NCBI RefSeq assembly: GCF_030272615.1
Contig: NC_081406.1
Span: 461,180,072 to 461,244,071, forward strand
From: Cryptomeria japonica
Taxonomy: Eukaryota > Streptophyta > Pinopsida > Cupressales > Cupressaceae
Length of the DNA stretch: 64,000 nt
Reading direction: 5' to 3'
In this document: positions 11,942 to 23,280 of the stretch, in pieces
Layout: each line of letters starts with the position of its first letter
Numbering within the stretch: position 1 is the stretch's first letter
Notes under the pieces: generated by a model
What the model was told of the DNA's origin: nothing
What the model saw: only the letters and a program-made list of their open reading frames with translations
Databases searched by the model: none
Translations under genes and position numbers: made by a program

Positions 11942-13828
11942 TCAGATGCCACTCTGACCAGATGTTGCACCACCATCACCACCTGCTCCCCCACTAGTCC
12001 CCGCCCCACCTGATCTATCTCTTCGTGGAGGACCCATCACACCACCACTACTTTGCATCCTCTGAGACCATTCTGATCTCGCTTGCCGCATCTGTGAATA
12101 GCTAAGTACTCGCTGACTAGCTGGCACTGCCTGCTCATATAACCCCCTCCAATGATCTATCTCCTCCTGTGCTCATTGCATCTCCCTCATTGTATCCCTA
12201 GTAGGACCTTGTGCTCCTACTCCTGCTCCCACCTATACTCTCTCCTACAATTCCACAAATCTCTCCATGGCCTCATCCCTCTCCCGCAACACCACATTAA
12301 GCTCTGACTCTCACGCAAATAGCTACATATCTATAGCTGCCACCTCTGCCTCCAAATCCTCTACGTGAGTCTGCAAATATCCTATCATATGATCCCATAG
12401 ATCTCCACTTGTAGCTCCCCCCCCCATATCCATAGGTGCCTCCCTGCATCAAAGGTCTATGAGATAGCCGCAATGGCTGCCCATCTCTCCCTCTCCACTA
12501 TAATCGCCCACCACCTCCCCCCCCACCTCTGAATCTGCCACCTCCTCCAAACCCACCACCCCCTCCTCCTCCTCCTCCATCCCCACCACCACCATCTCCA
12601 TCACCACCATCCCCTCTCCCTCATCCACCTACTAATCTATGACCTCCTCTCCTCCTCCATCTCTATCCCCTCTCCTCCTCAAAATCTGGAATCAGCTCTG
12701 CCAGATCTGATATCTAAGGAATCGGATGTGTCGTGATGTATTGCATATACTCCTCTGACACCCTAGCATCTACTACCCCAGCCTCATCTGCCATGGTCTC
12801 ACCTGCAATGTGTGGAACTCTACCAATGCCTGATTATAGGGTAACACTGGTCCCCACAAGTACCTCTCTCGTACCATCCATGCATACTCTCTCGAGCCCC
12901 TAGGTAACTCCTGTCACCACCCAAACTATCTCAACACTCTATCTGGCAACTGTCTCTCCACATTGTAGGTTGTCCTACCAATGAGGAATCAACTCATAAA
13001 AACATACGGCAATGCCTCCACATCATCCTCTCAGGGCTCACACTCAATATACAACCTCCAGATCACTGTATCCAAGTCATCCAGTTCCTGCCGCCACCAC
13101 TCTAGCTTCCCCAAGTGGGGTTGACTCATCATACCACCATACATATATACATATGGTTGATCCACTGCTCATAATCTTAGATTGACTAGTCGGGTAACCA
13201 GTAAGTGCTCCCAGGCCCATATATGTAGCAGCATGATCCCTACTCCCAATGAGCTCACTCCTTGGTATGCTACCTCATGCAACTCTCGATATAAGTGTGA
13301 TAGCACGCACGGTCCCCATGCAAATCGGGTCCCCTCTATAATCATCTACTCAATCACTTGACCCCAACCAATGGCTAGTCCATGTGATCGTATATCCGAG
13401 CATAGCAGTCCCCCAACAATCCCTGATAGCACTACTGGTAATGGCTCATACAATGTAGCTATGTCCTCCCAGGCTATCGATCCATCATCAATATAGACAT
13501 CCTCCTTAAAAAATCTCTTCACTGCTAGGGTCCCCCACGCTCAGTCATAGCTCACCATCTCTCCTCGGATGGGAATGTGCAGGATGCGCCATACATCCTC
13601 CAGAGTCACTGTCATCTCTCTCTGCGCTAAGTGAAATGAGCATGTCTCACTATGCCATCACTCTGTCAATGCTATGATCAACCCATAATTCATCCGAATC
13701 ATGGGCATATACATGATGTCATATAGGCCAGTTGCTGCAATATAATCCACCTCGGCCTCGGTCAAATGATCGTGCAACACTTGTGTGGAGGGATGTCTCT
13801 CATGCATCTGTAAGATGCGTAGATCCTC
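11942..13828 (-). pseudogene. T1 antisense ORF with plant mobile domain (MAIN/PMD-like)
   Basis: On the minus strand a single frame of 629 codons from the possible exon start at 13828 (cag|GAG) to the stop at 11942 has point stops but no net frameshift. Plant mobile domain blocks are visible: HLTEAEVDYI, a stop just before WHSETCSFHL, EMTVTLEDVWRILHIPIRG (about 13570-13630), GIVGGLLCSD, RFAWGPCVLSHLYRELHEVA and LLHIWAWEHL. The tail is Gly/Glu-rich, then a helical segment (REMQ.AQEEIDHWRGLYEQA). PMD proteins such as MAIN act in plant nuclei in genome stability and silencing; here only family membership is claimed. Element C carries the same ORF in the same place, which argues against chance or a host gene. 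Confidence 0.75.
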
Positions 13829-15042
13829 CTGCACACGTGCATTAACCATCATCATCAGTTGTTTTGTTTCAAACTTTCTTAAGTTTAAACCTAGACTATC
13901 AACAGATACTTTGATCAAGTATCTTCGAGTCTCAACAGGTAAGCAATCATGGCACACCTAGACTTAAACATGCATTTATCCTAATGACCTAAGTTTCATC
14001 AGGGCTACTATGGTTCAAAACAACTTTCACCTCACATCTCCATCCATACATCATTGGCATCTGGAGATTCTTGTTCACACACACTAGGGCATTTTATTTT
14101 TCCTAACAAAAGCGCTATTCTGCATTCTACAGCGCTACAAGATTGACCAAAGTGCTAACTCAACTATCCACTAGTACTAAAACATCAATAGCGCTATACT
14201 AACTATACCATAGTGCCACATCACCTCAACAATGCTATTTCAACTACTCAATAGCGCTAACAAATAAAAAGCATTATTCTCACTACACACAAGCGCTGCC
14301 TTGCAACAAAAGCGCTCAATTGACGAAGCAACAACGCTAAAAACCCAACAATGCTAAAACAACTATACAATAGTGCAACTATTGACAAAAGTGCTAAAAC
14401 TGTTATACAATAGCGCTATAGTGGCACAATAGTGCTAATTTAGTTGGCAACAATGCTAAAACACAGTTTTAGCGCTATTGTCTTGACTCAACTTGGATCT
14501 AGCTAAAAACATATAAAAAATGCACAAAAATAAAAAATTCAAATTCACATACCGCTAGTTCGTAGTCTTTTGGCAGCTAGAATAAACAGACTCGCTCTAA
14601 TTGGTGCTCTGCTATGGGAATCAGCATCCTGACTGCTCCTTGCTCCTCCAAAAACTCACTATCAGAGCTAAAATTTCACTATGGACGCAAATGCAAATGA
14701 GCCTATTTTCACCCCTTTCTCCCCATATAAACCCTTCAGCATAACCCTAATTTTCCCCTGCTCACCATCATGGTCCCCGTGAACTTCCTGAGCCTCCCAT
14801 TTCTCCATTTTATCTTCATTTTCTTCTATTTTTCACCAGTATTGCTAACTTCTTCTCTTCTACCACCCTGCCAATTTTCATTCTTTTTCAAGAGATCACC
14901 CGATTTTTTGAAATTTTTCGGCCAATCTCTCAAGGGGGAATACCACCCATTAAATTAATATTTTATGGAGCATATTTCTTCACACCTATTTCTCTTTCTT
15001 TGAAACAACGCGATAAACCGCACCGTCTCAAAGAGGAGCAAA
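13829..15042 (+). other. T1 3' non-coding region up to the LTR
   Basis: Contains the AGCGCTA motif array at about 14105-14482 (listed separately), a TATA-poor AT-rich stretch, and a purine-rich tract (aaagaggagcaaa, 15030-15042) directly before the LTR, which is the likely polypurine tract. A minus-strand run from 13957 reads MCHDCLPVETRRY in the PMD frame but lies upstream of the splice-like junction and is probably intronic. Confidence 0.55.
14105..14482. repeat. Interspersed AGCGCTA motif array (T1)
   Basis: Roughly eighteen copies of a short word centred on the palindrome AGCGCT (often aaTAGCGCTA), separated by 10-25 bases of non-repeated sequence. Variants are mostly CG to TG or CA changes (agtgcta, aatgcta), as expected from CpG methylation decay. 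It lies upstream of the antisense PMD ORF on the minus strand. Element C has equivalent arrays at 52795-53235, 38589-38846 and 40294-40670. Confidence 0.7.
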
Positions 15043-16466
15043 TGTAGTCACATAAATCTGTCCATTTTAATTAAATACATATTTGTTATTTATTTGATTA
15101 AAAATTCACTAGACATGAGTTAATTAAATTAATATTTAATTAATTCATCTTCAAACATTCTCCTATTAATTAAATAAATTATTCAATTTATTTTAACTAA
15201 TTCATTAAACCAAATTCACAATCAATTAAATAAATAAATCATATTTATTTCATTTAACCCATTTTCCTCTTTTAAATAAATTAAATAAAACATTTATTTA
15301 AATCATTTATCCCCCCCCCACTTGCATTTTCCTACAAATGCAAGTTGCAACCACAAAATTGAAATAAATGAATTTTTATTTTAATAAAATCCTATTTTCC
15401 CTCACCCACCAAACCCACTTGCATTCCTAAAACCCCCTTCTAGATTCTTCTAAACCCTTCCTAATTAACCTAATCCATCCCCTAATTATTGTCACATTCC
15501 TAAGCAACTTGGAGTCACTTCTCAAAGACTTCAAAGTCTTTGAAAAGCATTTAATGCTTTCTGTGTTCAACAATTTAACCTCTAAAATTCTTCTAAACCA
15601 CTTATGGCTCTTACATGACCATTTATGGTTAACCCCTAACTCAACCCTCATATGACTCATGTGTCTCCTCAAGCATTTATTGCTTTGACCATGGTTATCC
15701 CTTTTACCTTTGCACAAGAGTTTATCCATTGGATAAAAGCTTTATTTTTGAATAAAGAATTTATTCACTCAACCCAACCTTGACATTAACTCCCAACTTA
15801 ACTCTCAAGTCATGTCAAGCATTTAATGCTTATTCCCTCTCCTCTCAACCTATCTCATATTGACACTTGTCATCCTAGGATTGGATTGAAAGTCCTCACA
15901 TGGATTGAATATCATTCAATCCTGACTCTTATTGAGGTTACTCAATCTCAGCCATCCATTGCTCCATTTTTTCTATAAATAGAGCTCATTTCTTCATAAT
16001 CCAGATCCTAAAAACTTGTATGCATTTAATCTATAGGCATTTCTAGAGAGTATTTAGCATCATATTCACTCTTTTGGTTTAAAACCAATTAGTTAATTAG
16101 ATAAATCTCTCATTTCAACTATTATTCACACTTGCATAGCATAGTTAAAACATTTCAATCTTGAACCTCCATAAGCATCCATAGTGCAAAAAGTTGTTGA
16201 GAGCTATACTAATTTGGAACTTGGAGAGGAGAGGAACAAAGGAGAAGGAGCTAAGAGCATGTTAGAAGGCATTTGGAGATGCCTTGTGACATTTGTTTCC
16301 CTATTTAAATACTTTAGCATGTTTTTAGTGTCTCTTTTGATATACCTGCTTAGATTAGTTTTTGGTTGAATAACACTAACCTTTGATCCTTGTTTCTTGT
16401 TGTTTTTGTGTGTTATACGACCACAGGCTTTAGTCTAACCATTGTGTATTTTGTAGAGCATCAATT
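15043..16466 (+). repeat. T1 3' LTR, truncated on the right
   Basis: Begins TGTAGTCACATAAA just after the purine tract. It is homologous to the element C LTR through the AT-rich block of ttaattaaat words, ccctcacccac, the cctttgcacaagagtttatcc block, and a TATA box (tataaata, 15974-15981) in the context tttctataaatagagctc shared with C at 37959 and 54743. After about 16050 homology fades. No TG...CA end is found before E1 begins near 16467, so the U5 end is missing. Confidence 0.75.
15974..15981 (+). promoter_or_regulatory. LTR TATA box (T1)
   Basis: TATAAATA in the context tttctataaatagagctc, conserved at the same LTR position in both LTRs of element C. Expected to drive sense transcription starting about 30 bases downstream. 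Confidence 0.65.
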
Positions 16467-16762
16467 TGTATAGACAAATCAACCCTCTTTGGCATGCGAA
16501 AAGTTAGGAGGACTAGAGCGACGAGTGCTCTGGTCCCAACATTTTTGGATCTTTTTCAAGGATCAGATCTGAATCTGCATATATATCTACTGGCAAAAGA
16601 TGTCAAAACAAATTCACACTCTTGTAAGTCCAATAAGTATTTAGTCTTTATGATTTTTTATTTGCGTCTGAATCTATTGGATTCCACCTTCTTTTGAATG
16701 TAATGACAAATTAGTGGGTTTCATACATCAAATGGTGAAAACCCTAATTTTCCAACATTACA
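16467..16762 (+). repeat. E1 5' LTR remnant
   Basis: Homologous to the right-hand 395 bases of E1's 3' LTR (from gacaaatcaaccctctttgg at about 16475 versus 22604) and ending tccaacattaca. The left 780 or so bases of the LTR are absent. The next bases (ttttggtaaacccaactc) are shared in modified form after F's LTR, marking the primer-binding zone. Confidence 0.7.
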
Positions 16763-17524
16763 TTTTGGTAAACCCAACTCTTTACACTTATTCTGATTTA
16801 TGTTCTTAGATCTGAGTGTTTATGCAATTCAAAATTCAAGGTTTTATTTACAAGTTTGATTTCCTTGCAAATTTTAAAAATTTAGAGGTTAATTTCACTA
16901 AAACACTAATTTTTAAATTCAAAATTGAGCTTGAAAATTTCTTAATTTGGATTTAATTATTTCAAATATGAGTGTTTTTTTAGTTTCAAAATTCAAATTT
17001 TCACTCGCAAGTTTAATTTCAAATTTAAATTTTAAAATTAAGTGGTTAATTTCAAAAACCCTAATTTTTAAAATTGAGCTTGTGGGTTGGTTAAATTTTG
17101 AATTTATCATTTTAGAGCTACCTCAAATTCAAAATTGCAATCTTGGATCAAATTTCAAATTTAAACTCTAAAATTAAGGGGTTAATTAAAAGAGCCCTAA
17201 TTTTTAAATTTAAATTAACCTTGTGGGTTGTTCAATTTTGGATTAATCATTTCAATTTCAACCTTAAATCGATTGTTAAATTTAAATTTTAAAATTAAGA
17301 GGTTCTTTTCATAAGGCCCTAATTCTTAAATTTTAAATTTATTGGTAGATTACATAATTTTTCACAATTATTCTTTATCTTTCAATCAATTTGCTTATTT
17401 AATTGAATAATCATTTTTCTAAAATGTTGCATTATTCAATTATTTTGCAAGTTTCAAAATTCAAAATTAAAATTTCATATTTCAAATCTCACATTTCAAA
17501 CTTTCAATTTTTCTCACTTAGTGC
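16763..17524 (+). other. E1 leader, AT-rich with repeated words
   Basis: Untranslated leader rich in aattttaaaattaag, aaccctaatttt and similar words that recur every 100-150 bases. The same kind of leader follows F's LTR at 24692-25939. A possible primer-binding site is tggtaaacccaactct at 16766. No gene. Confidence 0.6.
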
Positions 17525-19300
17525 ATGATTTTTACTACTATTAGTCCAACCTGTAATATCCCTATGAGAAGAAGTTGTAGAATTAAGGCTACCCAAAGTT
17601 TAATTACCAAGGTGATGGAGCCTAATTTGGATAACTTGTTCCATGAGGATATTGGTGGTTCCGAAACCAATTCTACAAATAATGTCATTTATCCTCATTC
17701 TTTACATAATTCTCATGATGTGGATGTATCACTAACTAGGGTATTTGTTGACCAATTGGCGATGATTGACAATAAATTTGAAAATCTTCAATAGTGGACG
17801 AGTCAACAATACTTGGAAAGTGAGTCTCTACTACTAATTGAAGAATTAAAAAGAATGGTTCAAAATGATAAACTTGATGTTGATATCTTATGTCGTATTG
17901 CTCATATTATTGACACTAATATTATGTCTATGAAGAGTTGTGTTGAAGTCCTTAGTTATACACAAGCTCCTAGTCACTTGAGTTAATCATTCCATTCCTT
18001 TGACTACCCCTATGACTAGTGTTCCCACCTTTACATCAAACAGCATGGCCACCTATACACAAAATGTTATACCTACAAATGTTAGTCACGGGGGAAAGTC
18101 CTCTAATCATAATTCCTTCATACCTCCTCCTATGAGTCTTCCATTTGTTACCCAATCATCTCACATACCTACCTATCATAGTGTCCCACCTCCTTATTCT
18201 CAACCCCCACCTACATATAGCAATATCCCTCCTTATTCTCAAGCTCCTCCTTCCCAATCCAAAATGAACCATCAATAGTCTATCCCAAACCATTTCTTCC
18301 TTGCAACAACAAATAGCTTCTATGAATCAATCTAAGTATAATGTGCCCACATTTGATGTAGCAAGCCCATTATCCAATGACATTGTTCGTGTTGTCCCTC
18401 CTAAACATGTTTAAGTTCCTCAATTGGAGCTTTATAATGGAAAAGGTGATCCTTTGACTCATGTTACAACATTTCAAACTTTGTGTAGTGACATTTCTCA
18501 TGACCAAAGATTGTTGGCTAAATTGTTTACTAGAACGCTAAGGGATAAAGCATTGCAATGATATTGTTCTTTGCCTTCTTATTCTATTACTTCTTTTCAA
18601 CAATTGGCTAATAATTTTATTCAACAATTTCACAATAATATTGGTCCTAAGATTACTTTGACTGATTTGATGCTTTGCAAGGTGATTGATTTTATTGGTA
18701 CATATAAGCATTTTTATTCTCAAATTTCTTTTCTTGTTCCTGATCAAGATATTCAAAGAATTTTCATTTCTATTTTAGAAAAAGATATTATGGATAAACT
18801 TCTCTTTTTTGAGTTTACTTTGTTTATGCAGATGTGCACAATACTTCACAATTATCACCTTACTATGGGTCAATTGGAACAATCGTGTTCAATTTCTCCG
18901 AATGATAAAAGTGAAAATCTTCAACAACCTTTTGCAAAGTTAAAATTTATTAAGGGATTCATCAAGTTCAATGACAACAACAACACTCAAGTAGCAGCTT
19001 CAACAACAGGTGTGCCTCCTTTGTCCAAATACTTTAGAAAAAAATTCACTCCTCTTAATGAATATTTTCACAATATTATGACACAATTCTTACAAAGGAA
19101 TGTGTTGAAAATTCCCCCTATTAAACCAATTGATACATCTAAGCCTTTGTCACATGCCTTTGATTCCAAATATTTTTGCCAATACCAGCATTAACCCGGT
19201 CATGACACTAAAAAGTGTTATTCCTTGAGAAGTAAGATTCATGACTTGATTTTTGACAATACCATATCTATGACTAGTGTGAATGATAAAGGAAATGAAT
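17525..19300 (+). pseudogene. gag: E1 gag, frameshifted
   Basis: Begins ATG at 17525 (MIFTTISPTCNIPMRR, matched by MSFTTISLTYSILVR in F). It continues with a stop near 17792, then a Pro/Ser/Thr/Tyr-rich tract (18000-18278, PPPYSQPPPTYS) after a frameshift near 17990. The gag core follows: ELYNGKGDPLTHVTTFQTL (about 18428), LLAKLFTRTLRDKALQ, a stop, then SITSFQQLANNFIQQF (18583 onward). A zinc-knuckle variant FCQYQH.PGHDTKKC lies at about 19174-19218 with a stop inside. At least two frameshifts and several stops inactivate it. Confidence 0.82.
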
Positions 19301-19647
19301 CTATAGCTCCTCCCAATCAAAATATTTAAATTTTCACCGATCCTTTACCTTCCCATTCCACTAATGTGATTGAGTCTGATTGTCTTGCCTTCTCTCCCAA
19401 TGATCTTGGCCTTGATTCTAATAATGTAGTGAACCTTATTGATAAAAATGAGCCTCCTAAGGAATTATGTATTCCATTTGATCCTGGTAAGATTAGTGAT
19501 GTACTCGATGACCCATTATATATCACTATGAGAATAAAAGTCATACCCTCTTGTGGGGTTCTTATTGCTCTGACTTGTATGGTTAATGTGATAACTAAAT
19601 AATTTCGGTATACTTATGATTAAATCAAGTGACATTTGTGAAATAGT

Positions 19648-19915
19648 ATGTGGTGATTAAAATATTTGATGGTTTTTGTTGTCCCCCCATTGGTTCTATT
19701 TCTCTTCCCGTTGAGTTTGGTACTAAATCTTTAGATATTAACTTTGCTATAATTCCTACATTGGAGCAACTTTGTGTGAAGTCAGGACATCGTTAGCTGT
19801 CTTCCATGAAGGAAATCCCTTCTACTATTCATAAATTCTTTAAATTACCTCTTGATGATAAGATCATAACTGTTAATCATAGAATGTACCATCCCATGAT
19901 TAGGAAAAGAGATGC
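19648..19915 (+). pseudogene. E1 protease relic
   Basis: In a shifted frame the peptide PVEFGTKSLDINFAIIPTLE is followed by a stop and LSSMKEIPSTIHKFFKLP. This is the conserved C-terminal block of Tat proteases (compare [22 protein letters not shown] in T1). The N-terminal catalytic part is not recognisable, although CGVLIALTCMVNVITK at 19552-19599 may be its remnant. The domain is present only as a fossil. Confidence 0.6.
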
Positions 19916-20069
19916 TTGCCTTGATTATTTTTTGTTCTAACAATTCCAACCTCTTAAACCTAGAAGTGATCCTGTTTTTCAATCCTATCAAAAATGAAAA
20001 AATGAGATGATTTTATCCTTGAGTTAACATAGAAATCCAACACTTAGTCTTCCTCCAAATAATGATCAT

Positions 20070-20290
20070 ATGCCTCTTCTTATGGATAAGTCCATTATTC
20101 CTCCTAAGGATACAAATATTCTTTCTCCTAAGAAATAATCTATTCTTTCTTCTAAGGATGAGTCTATTCTTCCTCCAAAGGATACAAAATCTCTTCCTCC
20201 TAAGTGTCAATCTATTCCTCCTTCTAAGGATAAACATATTATTTTTCCTAAGGATAGACCTATTCCTCCTCCTCATAACGAACATGGTAT
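20070..20290 (+). repeat. Degenerate 27-33 bp minisatellite in the E1 spacer
   Basis: About seven imperfect copies of a unit like attcttcctcctaaggatacaaat. In one frame it encodes repeated SI-PPKD-type peptides. Units vary in length and carry a stop (aaataatct near 20140). Confidence 0.7.
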
Positions 20291-20489
20291 CATTCCCACA
20301 ACTTCTATTCCTCTTTTATATGGTGTGGTTCTACCTCCTACGACTTACAAAGGGAAGCGACCGACCTCTACTATTGTTAAACCTAGAAGACCTTCCCCTA
20401 TGCATCCTTCCTTCAAAGCAGAAAATAAACCTACGCCTCATGAAACTAAACCTTCACAACCTTAAGATAAAATTAAATGAAACCATTGT

Positions 20490-21007
20490 GTGAGAGAACA
20501 CCAACATAGATTACATGTGAGGGCTTGCGAACTTTCTTCTCAAAATACTTCTTCCCCAAAGACACCAACTCTTTATATAATTCCATTTTATCAATCTTCT
20601 CCTAACCCTAGGGAAGAAGCTCAACCTAATTATCCAAGATGTAAAATAATCAAGATAAATGATGGTTCAATTTCTCTTCCTAGTAGAGCTCCCATTTTTG
20701 TTAATCTTGATGAAGAAATAGGTGAGAATGTTATTCATAATGAAAATATTGATCCTAATATTTCATATGACAAATATGAATATGTTGATATTTATAATGA
20801 TTTATCTAAAGAATTTTTCAAATAACTAGCTCAAAGTAACAGACAAAGTGACTCATCATTAGAGAATGGTCTTTGTTTGGAAATTATGATAGCTCCATCT
20901 ATTGTGCTTGATGTTGCTTCTCTTGCATATTTTCCAACTTCCCAAAATAATGATGAGCAAGATTGGGAGGCAGATGAATTGCTTGATTATCTCCATTCAC
21001 GCTATAG

Positions 21008-21009
<2 letters not shown>
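20490..21009 (+). pseudogene. E1 spacer ORF of unknown function
   Basis: An ORF starting near 20490 (MREHQHRLHVRAC) runs 111 codons, stops at 20823-20825, and continues in the same frame to about 21005 (DWEADELLDYLHSRY). It is acidic and has no recognised domain. By position (after protease, before where RT would be) it matches the acidic pre-RT linkers of T1 and C. It then runs into the (CT)n tract and pol never follows. I do not assign a function. Confidence 0.45.

Positions 21010-21092
<83 letters not shown>
21010..21092. repeat. (CT)n microsatellite, about 41 units
   Basis: Perfect run of ct dinucleotides within E1. The Ser-Leu ORFs across it are translation artefacts. Confidence 0.97.
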
Positions 21093-21095
<3 letters not shown>

Positions 21096-21818
21096 GTTTG
21101 TGATCTTCTTCTATTTGTCTCTCAATTATTTTATTTATCGTCCCTAGTGTTGTTTACTTGAGGATGATGCAAATAATTAAGATCTCTTTTGGTCTCTCTT
21201 ATGTTGACTCAAAAGACACATGTGCCCTTCTTCCATGGTGGTTTTTTTTGTGGGGGAGGATGAGGAAAATTATATGCATATATATACATGATATGTATTA
21301 TTTATCAAACAAAGCATACTGACCCCAAAGCTAAGTGAAACCACCCTGTGCTTTGTGTTTTGTGATCATTATCCTTTGATTCCTCCTCTCTTGGGGTCAT
21401 ATTATTGTGATAACATTCTTGTCCTTTTGCGGTGTATCCTACCTTAAAAAAATTCTCTCGACAAGGTGTATGCAATCGCTTTAATGTGGGGGCATACACT
21501 CCACTCAATGCTTCTCTCTCTTACATATCTTGAAACTTAAGTTAGTGAAATTTGTCTTTTCCTTTGTAATTTTGGTATTTTTCTTTTCATGACTCATGGT
21601 AAGGGAACCTTACTAGTTTTTATTCATGGTTCTCTCTTTCTCTTTCTTTCATGATGTTTGTTTTATCTTGTTATTGAAGTTGTGAGATCGTAAAGTCCAC
21701 TAGGGGCTTGGTGTATCTTGCCTCCTTGATAACTTAGTGAATTTTTTTCAATGTGAAGCCTTTGTACTTTACAGAGAGTATGATTGACTTCATACTCCCA
21801 ATAAAGTGGGGGTTAAAT
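21093..21818 (+). other. E1 3' non-coding region and polypurine tract
   Basis: No coding signal. It ends in aaagtgggggttaaa (21804-21818), a purine-rich tract touching the TG of the 3' LTR, as expected for plus-strand priming. Confidence 0.6.
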
Positions 21819-22992
21819 GTGGCATCCTAAAATTTCACCCTTGTACAATTTTGACCACATTAGGTCCCTACCTTAGAGTTTTCTCCCCTTGGCTTGATTA
21901 TGCTCATGCCCCTCTTGAATTATAATATATTTTACTTTTTCTATGCATCTAATATCTTGTCCTAGCCCTAAATAGGGGTGTGATCAGGGTGCCACACTCT
22001 ATTCCTAATTAGGACTAGAGTGCCATACTCTAGTCCCCCCTAATTGTGGCCTCTCTAAAACACTTTTCCCTATTCAAATTTGGGTGGAATTTCTCTCTCC
22101 ATGTTAGATTATGTTAGGAAATTAGCAAGGTTTTCTACTAGGAAAGTATAAAAGGAGGTTTTCCTCTCCCATTTTACATCTACAACATCTATCAAGCATC
22201 CGACAATCATATGGCATCAAGAAATCAAGAATTCAAGAGCAATTAAGCATTAATCGGTCTTCCTTCAAGCCTTGGAGAAACAATAAGTCAAGAATCAAGC
22301 ATTGAAGTAGAAATCTTTCATCCTATTTTGTTGAAGACTTCATGAATCCCTAATTCCATGTGGAGACAAACAAAGCTTCACAATGAGATATATCACTTGC
22401 TTTTCAGTCATTATTCAACATCTCCCTCAAAAGGAGAATCTTACATTACAATAATTGCAATTATCTTTATATCAATTTCATGGTTATTTCCAAAATAGGG
22501 ATTTGACCTAAGGAAAGCCCCTATTCCCAACCTATTTCACTTTCTTTTTATGTGCTAGAAATAGTTACTAAGTTGCAATCCTCAAAATAGGCATTATTTG
22601 TAAAGACAAATCAACCCTCTTTGGTGTGCAAAATGTTAGTAGGACTAGAGTGGCGGGTGCTTCGATCTCGACATTTGTGGAGCTTTTTTGAGGATCACAT
22701 CCGAATCTACATATAATGCTTAGATCCAAGTATGTGTCTCAGTCCCACATCTATAGCTCACTGTTTCTACATGTTTACCTTCATTTTTCAACACTTTATC
22801 TTAATTCAATAGTTCAACTTACAAAAGAAGGTAAAACAGATTCATACTCCCCTAAATCCACTCAATATTTAGTCTTTATCATTTCCGATTCATGTCTAAA
22901 TCTATTTGATTTCACACCCTTTATTTAATGTAATGGAAAGTTAGTGGTTTTCATACATCTAATGGTGAAAACCCTAATTTTCCACCATTACA
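21819..22992 (+). repeat. E1 3' LTR
   Basis: 1174 bases, TGTGGCATCCTAAAATTT ... CACCATTACA, with TG/CA ends. A TATA box (tataaaag, 22147-22154) lies about 330 bases in. The right part matches the E1 5' remnant; the left part (catcctaaaatt...) matches F's LTR start. Confidence 0.8.
22147..22154 (+). promoter_or_regulatory. LTR TATA box (E1)
   Basis: TATAAAAG followed by gaggttttcctctccc. F has tatataag with gagggattccccctctc at the same position (23835), so the box is conserved between the two LTR families. Confidence 0.6.
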
Positions 22993-23280
22993 CTTAGAGA
23001 TGACATTGAAAAGGTTAACACTTGTCCCTCTCCTAGGGTATCTTATGTTAATGACAAAAGAGTCAATACTCCTATCAATGATCTTTGTAATAGAGAGGAA
23101 GCATTTAAGAGAAAAATGAAACCATCTTATTTTTATAAAGGTACTTTAGTGCAAGGAGGCAAGGTAAAAATGTTGGTATATTGATATCTCTAGATCCTCA
23201 TTCTTCTGGAGCTTACCTTGACCATCAAAATATTTATAGGTAATATTCATATGTTATGCATCTTATTCATTAACTATTCC
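22993..23280 (+). other. Spacer between E1 and F with a short coding relic
   Basis: From 22996 a 63-codon stretch (RDDIEKVNTCPSPRVSYV ... KRKMKPSYFYKGTLVQGG) is open until a tga at about 23186. It has no recognised domain and may be part of an older element into which E1 or F inserted. Confidence 0.35.

Larger units (their letters stand above)
1..16466 (+). mobile_element. T1: Ty3/gypsy Tat-lineage LTR retrotransposon, left-truncated by the window
   Basis: The order is gag, aspartic protease, G-patch, RT, RNase H, archaeal-type RNase H, integrase, a roughly 7.3-kb 3' region, polypurine tract and 3' LTR. The second RNase H (FDGS, EYEAL, YGDSQL motifs) downstream of the RT-linked one is the hallmark of the Tat group. 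The 5' LTR lies upstream of base 1. The 3' LTR starts TGTAGTCACATAAA at 15043 and loses homology near 16466, where E1 begins. The element is broken by many stops and at least three frameshifts, and by a minus-strand copia LTR remnant at 8458-10037. The same architecture recurs in element C (29063-55285); the RT proteins are about 70 percent identical by eye, so the two are separate subfamilies. Confidence 0.88.
16467..22992 (+). mobile_element. E1: pol-less Tat-like element (gag and protease relic only)
   Basis: Flanked by a truncated 5' LTR (16467-16762) and a full 3' LTR (21819-22992). The interior encodes a Tat-type gag, a degenerate protease and a Pro/Ser/Lys-rich spacer ORF. It then runs through a (CT)n tract and about 700 bases of non-coding DNA to the polypurine tract without any RT, RNase H or integrase motif in any frame. 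It therefore looks non-autonomous, mobilised by a related full element. Element F is a relative with a similar leader and gag start. No target-site duplication can be tested because the left end is lost. Confidence 0.75.

Noticed and set aside
13658-13957. A host MAIN-like gene on the minus strand
   Set aside because: It lies inside the Tat element T1 and recurs at the same place in C, so it is an element-borne ORF, not a resident host gene.
16919-17171. Overlapping short ORFs in the E1 leader
   Set aside because: AT-rich repeated words produce Asn/Lys/Phe/Ile peptides on both strands; no conservation with the F leader in frame.
20877-21161. Ser-Leu repeat proteins across the CT tract
   Set aside because: Product of translating a (CT)n microsatellite; only the part before 21009 may belong to the E1 spacer ORF.
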